Shown in pieces: positions 35,641-64,000 of a stretch of DNA of 64,000 bases (its first letter is position 1; each line of letters opens with the position of its first letter). The notes below the pieces were generated by a model, which searched no databases, was not told the DNA's origin, and saw nothing but the letters and a program-made list of their open reading frames with translations. A program made the translations under genes and the position numbers. The DNA comes from Achatina immaculata (taxonomy: Eukaryota > Mollusca > Gastropoda > Stylommatophora > Achatinidae), in assembly GCA_009760885.1 (NCBI GenBank), contig CM019719.1, positions 40,681,084-40,745,083 of the forward strand, given 5' to 3'.

Positions 35641-35932
35641 ATCTGTTCTTGGATTCATTCCACTTTATACAGAGTATTTTCCTTAGGCATTTGTTTTCGA
35701 AAGAGTCTAATTTCTTGTCTGTTTCTTTAGTTGTTTTCCAGCTTTGACGTGTATAAATGAGGTGGATATTACATTTGAATTGAATAATCTTAACTTGGGT
35801 TTTTGTGCTTATAACTTTTGAACGGCATATGTTCTCAAGATTCTTGAAGGTCAGTGCTGCTTTTGCAATTCAAATTCTAACTTCTTTTCTGGTGTCACCA
35901 TTGTGGTTTTTGTAGCTGCAGAGATATGCAAA
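35641..35932 (-). mobile_element. Inverted family-B LINE fragment
   Basis: Reverse-oriented piece of the region between the FADD box and the C-terminus (matches 12030-12290 on the same strand). It lies between a plus-strand family-B copy and a plus-strand family-A copy. This may be a 5' inversion of the twin-priming kind or an independent insertion. Confidence 0.6.
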
Positions 35933-36455
35933 ATGCTGCAGACTATATGGAAATCTAAAAAAATACTAAATGTGAAGATGAAAATCAGGATATTTAAGAG
36001 TAATGTTCTAGGTGTACTACTCTATGGAAGTGAATGCTAGAAAATCACCAAAACTTTAGAAAATAAGCTGAATTCTTTCCAAACTAAATGTTTATGAAGA
36101 ATTAGAAGAATATTTTGGCCAAACGCCGTAAGAAATAACATCTTGTTGGCAGAAATGCAGTTGAAGCCACTGACAGCAGTTATTGAGGAAAGATGCAGGT
36201 GATGGTTGGGACATGTGCTCTGGATGACTTATGACTCACTACCAAAAATAGCACTCAAATGGACACCACAGGGGAACAGAAGTAAGGGTAGACCAAAAGA
36301 GACATGGAAAGAACAACAGAGAGGATGATGAGCAATAAAGGGCTCACTTTGGGCAAGAACGGAACAAAAGGCAAAAGACAGGCATTTGTGGAAAAACCTT
36401 TGCAGAAGCCCCATGTGCCTCAGGCATTTAGGTTCAGAGAGAGAGAGAGAGAGGG
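35933..36455 (+). mobile_element. LINE 3' fragment (family A)
   Basis: Same C-terminus and (GA)n tail as 7401-8161: GVLLYGSEC, KTLENKLNSFQTKC, GRPKETW and a GAGAGAGA end. It has several stops, so it is older than the nested copy. Confidence 0.8.
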
Positions 36456-37244
36456 AGTGATTTTTGCTTTTCATTTTTCTGGTTCTTAGTTTTATAAGCT
36501 GGTTTTGTTTTTTTTTATTCAGATCCTTTTTCTGTTTTTTTCTGATCATGAAAAAGTTTTTGGTAAATGGCATAGGTGGTTGTAGTTTCCAGTGTAGGGT
36601 AGTCCAGTTGAGTTTTGTAGTCTCCTTTGCTTGTCAGATACTTTGCCGTTGGAGTAATGCATGATCCATGACAACCCAGATTAACACTCCAAAACAGGAC
36701 TGGAAGTTTTGGTAGATCTTGTTCTCCTATTTGAATCATTGCTCAAAGCAATATTTAGGAAAAGTCTAAATAAAATGAAAAATAGCACATTTTTAACACA
36801 GTCTGCATTTTTAAATTATAGAGGAACTTCCTTCCAGTTTCTTTCTGGCAAAATTTCTCATCAGAATTTATTCTGCAGAGCATGAAAGTTAATTCAGGAG
36901 TGAAAGGGTTAAATGTATGCTGGGAATGAGGTGGGTGATCACAGCTTGAAGATTATGCACTGGTTGTTGTGGTTCATACTGTTGATCCTGCCTTTGTAGA
37001 GCAGGATTTCTTTTGAGGTTCTGCAGGACTAAGGATTCTACAGAGAATGTGATTTGAAATGAAATACACATTGTTTATAAATAAATCCACAGGAATAGTA
37101 CAGTTTTCTGCTCAGCTACATTGGCAATCATTATTGTATTATGATGTCAACACTTTATTATTGATCATCTTAACATGTAATGAGCTGTGGACATATGTAA
37201 TAATTGTTATACTGTTGTTGCTTAAAAATTACTTCAAGGGCTTC

Positions 37245-37545
37245 ATAAAGGAGTTGATAAAGGCTGTCCTGAGGGCCCACAGTTCACATGCAACATCAGG
37301 GTCAGTGATCCATAGCTGACCAAGACCCTGTCCCATCTCTCCATTAGTACCTCCCCCCTCTCAGTAACAGGCCTAGCGTGGCTAACAGGACAGGCTTCAC
37401 TATAGTCCCCCGTGGTGATGGAGTCTGCTAAAGGAGTATTGCACACCCCCTCCATTTTTAGCTGCACTCTGGGATTGAAAAAATAGATGCCAAAGCCTGC
37501 TCCCATGCTGATATGATGCTGTACCATGGCACCTTCACAGCATCA
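37245..37545 (-). repeat. Dispersed repeat R1, copy 2
   Basis: Reverse-complement match of 2805-3110 (GGGACAGGGTCTTGGTCAGC, GCTAGGCCTGTTACTGAG and CATCATATCAGCATGGGAGC). It is better preserved at the 5' side. Confidence 0.65.
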
Positions 37546-37599
37546 TCTTGTAGTTCCAGGGAGATAGAAGACAAGACAAAAGCAGCCATAGATTATGAT

Positions 37600-37612
37600 G
37601 CCGATATATATA

Positions 37613-37667
<55 letters not shown>
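37600..37667. repeat. (TA)n microsatellite
   Basis: About 68 bp of alternating TA with one break. The overlapping frames rich in Ile and Tyr are artefacts. Confidence 0.95.
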
Positions 37668-37925
37668 AGGACAAGTCAAAAAGTAACCTTAAATCATCTA
37701 GTGAAAAGTGTAAGAAAAGACTTGAGGGTGAGTCAGAAAGTCTTTTCACATATTTTTCTTTGATTACATCTTTTGATATGCAGTTACTTTTTTTTGACTC
37801 ACTGTCATATAGTCGTTCTTCATTCTTTTTTGTACATTTATTTCTTAATTTCTCTGTTTCTTGTATGTGAAGGCTGACATCAGGAATTTCCATTCTTTTC
37901 ACTCTTAACCACCGTTAACTGGTAA

Positions 37926-38190
37926 ATTATTCTTCTTCTTCAGCTTTCTGAACCATTAAGACTCATTGGTGCAGATAAAGTTTGCCTCCATTCCTCTCTA
38001 TTCCTAATCTTCTCTCTCCAGTTGGTGACACCAATTTCTTTTATATCCTCTTCTATGTTGTCTTTCCATCTCTGTCTTGGTCTACCCCTTGGTCTTGTTT
38101 CCCTTATCTCTTGTGCATACATCATTTTCGTTTGTCTGTTCTCTTCCATTTTTTCTACATGCCCCAGCCAGCAGTTCAGTTTCAAGAGAT
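37926..38190 (-). mobile_element. LINE 3' fragment (SLNGSES family)
   Basis: A minus-strand open frame of 81 codons reads LNCWLGHVEKMEENRQTKMM, RGRPRQRWKDNIEEDI, GVTNWREKI and SAPMSLNGSES, then a (GAA)n tail. It is a typical LINE reverse-transcriptase C-terminus. A relative lies at 10555-10765. Confidence 0.8.
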
Positions 38191-38387
38191 TTATAATTTG
38201 TTGGGGTTTAAATAAACTGTTCAGTTCAGTGTTCTTTCTAGCTTTACATTCTCCATTGTTGGCATCCTTTATCTGACTGGTAAATTACCAATTGAAAATG
38301 AGAAAAACTGGAACTTTTGGAGGTTGTCAGTTACTGTAACCAGTTTATATTATCAAAAAACAAAGTAAAAAGCAGCCACTGTTAAAG

Positions 38388-38645
38388 GGCACTTGAGTGG
38401 TGTAGTGGTTAGTGTATTCACTTCTTATCATGAGGTTGGTAGTTCAAGTCTAGACTGATGTGCCCCAGTCACCTAGTTATAGAAATGGGTACACTGCTCT
38501 TTTCTGAGCTGGGGGGGGGGAGGAGGGGGATTAGCTAGGCCTGATGCTGACCACGTCCAGCTCATTGTGTGTCAACAGATGAAGGCAAACGTGGACACTA
38601 ACACCATATCCCTCACTTCCTTAATCAAATGATAGGGCTACATCT
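38388..38645 (+). repeat. tRNA-derived SINE (family 1)
   Basis: A tRNA-like head with A box (GAGTGGTGTAGTGGTTAG) at about 38394 and B box (GGTTGGTAGTTCAAGTC) at 38434. A body follows with GATGTGCCCCAGTCACC, CTGATGCTGACCACGTC and a CACTAACACCATATCCCTC tail. It lies just upstream of the first PARG exon that I can support. Confidence 0.75.
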
Positions 38646-39112
38646 TTTCTTTCACTTTTAAGACATATCTGGGCATTATTGTAGTCAGCTTCATAGCTTA
38701 TGGGTCAGCTTCATAGCTTATGGGTCATTAAGTTTCCGAGTCATTTCTGCTCTTAGCAGTTTCATGTTGTATAAATCATTTAATTAACAACATAATGTTG
38801 TAATAATATATAATGGTTTTTTAAAAATTCTCTGTATTCATTAAACATACAATGGGAAAAAATAAATACAGAAGTAGATAATATGGTTGGTCTTGCCACA
38901 TCTACAGTACTATTTGGTGGGGCATGTTAACATCCTCGTAGAGCCTGGAAGAATAGTAGTTCTCAAACACTTGTGGTGATGTAATATCTTCATTCGTCAA
39001 GATTGTGATTAGCCGTGTTGTGTAAAGTAGTTTCAAAGTACTAAAATAACAGTTTTTATATGGTCATTTAATGAAAGGGAGCCAGTGAAAATTATCTTTT
39101 ATTTCCATAAAG

Positions 39113-62037
<22,925 letters not shown>

Positions 62038-62099
62038 GTATGTATTTATATACTTATTTTTATGTACTTGCACCCAAACAATCTTTGTTAAAAGCTGTG

Positions 62100-62320
62100 T
62101 AACTGTGTCAGCAACAATTTTTTATAAATAGGAAACTACGAGGCTTTTGTACAGTAAAGTAAGAGAATACAGTTTTGTAGGATTAGACCTCGAAAAAATT
62201 GTGGACAAAGCATTTTAGTGAGACGTGAGAGAAAGAAAAATCACAAGAAAATTACCTGGGATTCGAACATGGACTTTGGTAGGACGAGCATCCGTCTAAC
62301 TGTTTGTCTAAAAATTGGTA
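62100..62320 (-). repeat. tRNA-derived SINE (family 2), minus copy
   Basis: Minus strand: B-box-like GTTCGAATCCCAGG, then CTTGTGATTTTTCTTTCTC, TGCTTTGTCCACAATTTTTTC and AGGTCTAATCCTACAAAACT. It forms one arm of an inverted pair with 62455-62650. Confidence 0.7.
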
Positions 62321-62454
62321 CATGCTAGAGAGACTGAATCTAAGCTACGGAATTTCTGTGTCACGACCGACCTCATTTCCTTCCGGGTGTCACGATCCCT
62401 CATGTTGGGTGAACAGTACTAATGACTTCACTTTCAAAACTCCTTTTATTGGAG

Positions 62455-62650
62455 GTGTGAGATAGCTCAGTCCGTGTTAGTACGCTGTTCTCTCTCCTCT
62501 AGACAGCTGCTCATCCTACCGGAATCCGTGTTCGAATCGTAGGTAATTCTCTTGTGATTTTTTTTTTTCTCTCTTGTCTTAATGAAGTGCTTTGTCTATG
62601 ATTTTTTCAAGGTCTAATCTTACAAAACTGTGTTCTCTTACTTTAACTAT
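62455..62650 (+). repeat. tRNA-derived SINE (family 2), plus copy
   Basis: Intact-looking head: A box GATAGCTCAGTCCGTGTTAG and B box GTGTTCGAATCGTAG, about 60 bp apart. The shared body follows, ending AAACTGTGTTCTCTTACTTT. It faces the minus copy across about 135 bp, so the pair could fold into a hairpin in PARG pre-mRNA. Confidence 0.75.
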
Positions 62651-63004
62651 GTGTCAGAGTCGTTTAGTATTGGATTTATTTTCATCCTTCATTTTTATTA
62701 GTAAAAAATTAGCCGACATTGTTTTCAGTAGCACGATGAAGGTTCATAACTGTTCTATTGGAACTATATTTGTCTTTTTTTTTCCCTTCAACTGTTGAGT
62801 GCTATGCACTCCAGTACAGTCTGTTATTAAATGAAGCTGGATTTTTTTTCTGTGAAAATGTTTTCCCCACAGTATACAGATAGTCAAGTCTGACGTGCAC
62901 TTTGATATGACTCATCCTGCCAGCAATATGTTTTTTTTCAGAGGTTAAGCATTCAGTCTTTACAGTAGAGAAGATTGGAAAAGGGTATTACTGAGAGAAT
63001 CACA

Positions 63005-63095
63005 TCATGAAAAAAAAAATCCTAGAAATTTGAGCACAGATCTTTTTACTCACTGGGTGGAAATTCTATCCACTGAGCCATTGAGAACCCCCCAG
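63005..63095 (-). repeat. Degenerate tRNA-headed SINE
   Basis: Minus strand: AATGGCTCAGTGGATAGAAT (A box) and, after about 30 bp, a decayed B box GTGCTCAAATTTC, followed by a poly-T-rich body. Probably a relative of family 2. Confidence 0.5.
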
Positions 63096-64000
63096 CCCTT
63101 TCACTTTCTTAATACAAGTAAATGTTTTGTGATCTCAGTATGAGTAGATACATTTGGTGCTGATTATAAACATTTTATAATGTCATTAATACTTACGGTT
63201 TGTGTAATTGTTCTGTAGTTTGTGTTATTTAGTAGTAAACGAGTTTGCTTATAATAATTGTATTGTCTCCCTGTAACTTTGGGCTTGAGTGTTAGACAGG
63301 CTGGTGCAAGGATTGAAGATCTTGAGAATAAACATTATATGTGGTGGGGAATTTGAGCAGTGTAACTTTTGTGGCTTGTGAGGGAAGGCTTCTCAGCAGA
63401 TGCGAGCGCTATGAGGAACATGTGAATATTTATGCAGTTAACTGAGGTAAAACGGCACACAAGAGCCTGTTATCAGAAGCAGCATGTCAGTGTAGGCTAT
63501 AGTTAAGTGACTTTTGGAAATTGTAAAACACAAAAGCTTACGTCTGCTCCACTATTCATGGTTAAAGTGGAGAACATTTGGTAAGGACAAGAAGGAGCAA
63601 AGCTGGTGCTATTAAAGCGCAGAACAATATGGAAATGCACTGAATTTGGCCATTCCTGAGGATGTGACATGGAACACTGATACAGTCGTGATTATAAGGA
63701 CATAGCTTTTCATGCTGTCACTGTTAGCGATCCAGTCCAAGCTGTGTGACATTGCTGTCAGCTCAAGGTGTGCTGCTGCATTCATTCATATCAAAGCTGA
63801 CATCTGAGAATATTTGAAGAAGAATAAAACAAGAAGAATATCTTTTCATGATTGTTTGTCAGTTTTGTGGCAAGAAATGGGTTCCAGAAGTAGCATATAC
63901 CAAGTGAAATTCTTTGAGTTAAAAAATTCCTGCAAGAAAATGACTTTGATAAACATCTAGATTGGCAAAAGAAAAGAAATCCTTCTGTCCTTTTGCTCCT
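63096..64000. other. Right edge, no feature seen
   Basis: No PARG macrodomain exon is recognised before the edge. The next exons should lie further right. Confidence 0.4.

Larger units (their letters stand above)
22812..39112. other. Divergent intergenic region between P450 and PARG
   Basis: The first PARG exon(s) should lie here but I could not identify them. The identifiable content is repeats, listed separately. The stretches 23721-24799, 25371-26288, 26519-27835, 28693-30032, 30941-31879, 32391-33289, 33711-34279 and 36456-37244 show no supportable gene. At 29390 there is a short open frame starting MMSGKNPLQL, but it lacks a convincing donor. Confidence 0.5.

Noticed and set aside
36515..36739. 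74-codon minus-strand frame as a gene
   Set aside because: Composition looks protein-like, but there are no splice partners, no known motif and only LINE debris around it.
37595..37902. Ile/Tyr-rich frames on both strands
   Set aside because: Translation of a (TA)n microsatellite.
62455..62545. Functional tRNA gene
   Set aside because: A and B boxes are present but no cloverleaf with paired acceptor stem and anticodon arm can be drawn, and the tail continues as a SINE body with another copy nearby.

Overview
This is a eukaryotic, A+T-rich, intron-rich and transposon-rich window. Spliced exons with GT/AG borders, long introns, many broken non-LTR retrotransposons, tRNA-derived SINEs and minisatellites point to an invertebrate animal. 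A mollusc or another lophotrochozoan is my best guess, but that is inference and I cannot fix the species.

Two host genes can be rebuilt, lying head to head. On the minus strand (about 22.2 kb down to 1.2 kb) is a clan-3 (CYP3-like) microsomal cytochrome P450. It has eleven supported exons covering the membrane anchor, the proline-rich hinge, helix C (WKRSR), helix I (AGYETTS), helix K (EVCR), the PERF motif and the heme loop (FGAGPRHCIG). Its 5' end, with exon 1, exon 2 and upstream DNA, lies inside a near-identical 2.83-kb tandem duplication (17.1-20.0 and 20.0-22.8 kb). Downstream exons are single-copy. Two 1-nt phase breaks and an unclear last exon leave open a pseudogene or assembly indels.

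On the plus strand (39.1 kb to the right edge) is a poly(ADP-ribose) glycohydrolase (PARG) gene, cut off before its catalytic macrodomain. Every exon-exon phase joins, and the chain links a 151-codon RG/RGG-rich exon, two polar low-complexity exons and the conserved PARG accessory region. I regard this RG-rich N-terminus as the most interesting protein-level observation.

The rest is mostly mobile DNA. There is a BovB/RTE-like LINE with another LINE nested inside it and flanked by an 11-bp target duplication. At least five other non-LTR families are present as 3' fragments, along with a Penelope-like GIY-YIG fragment and two degenerate Tc1/mariner-superfamily transposases. Two piggyBac-like TTAA elements sit in PARG introns, one inside a possible hAT-like element. 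There are also a long foldback element with a second copy, several tRNA-headed SINEs, and tandem arrays with periods of 25, 30, 39, 60 and 66 bp. No bacterial operons, CRISPR arrays or rRNA genes are visible.
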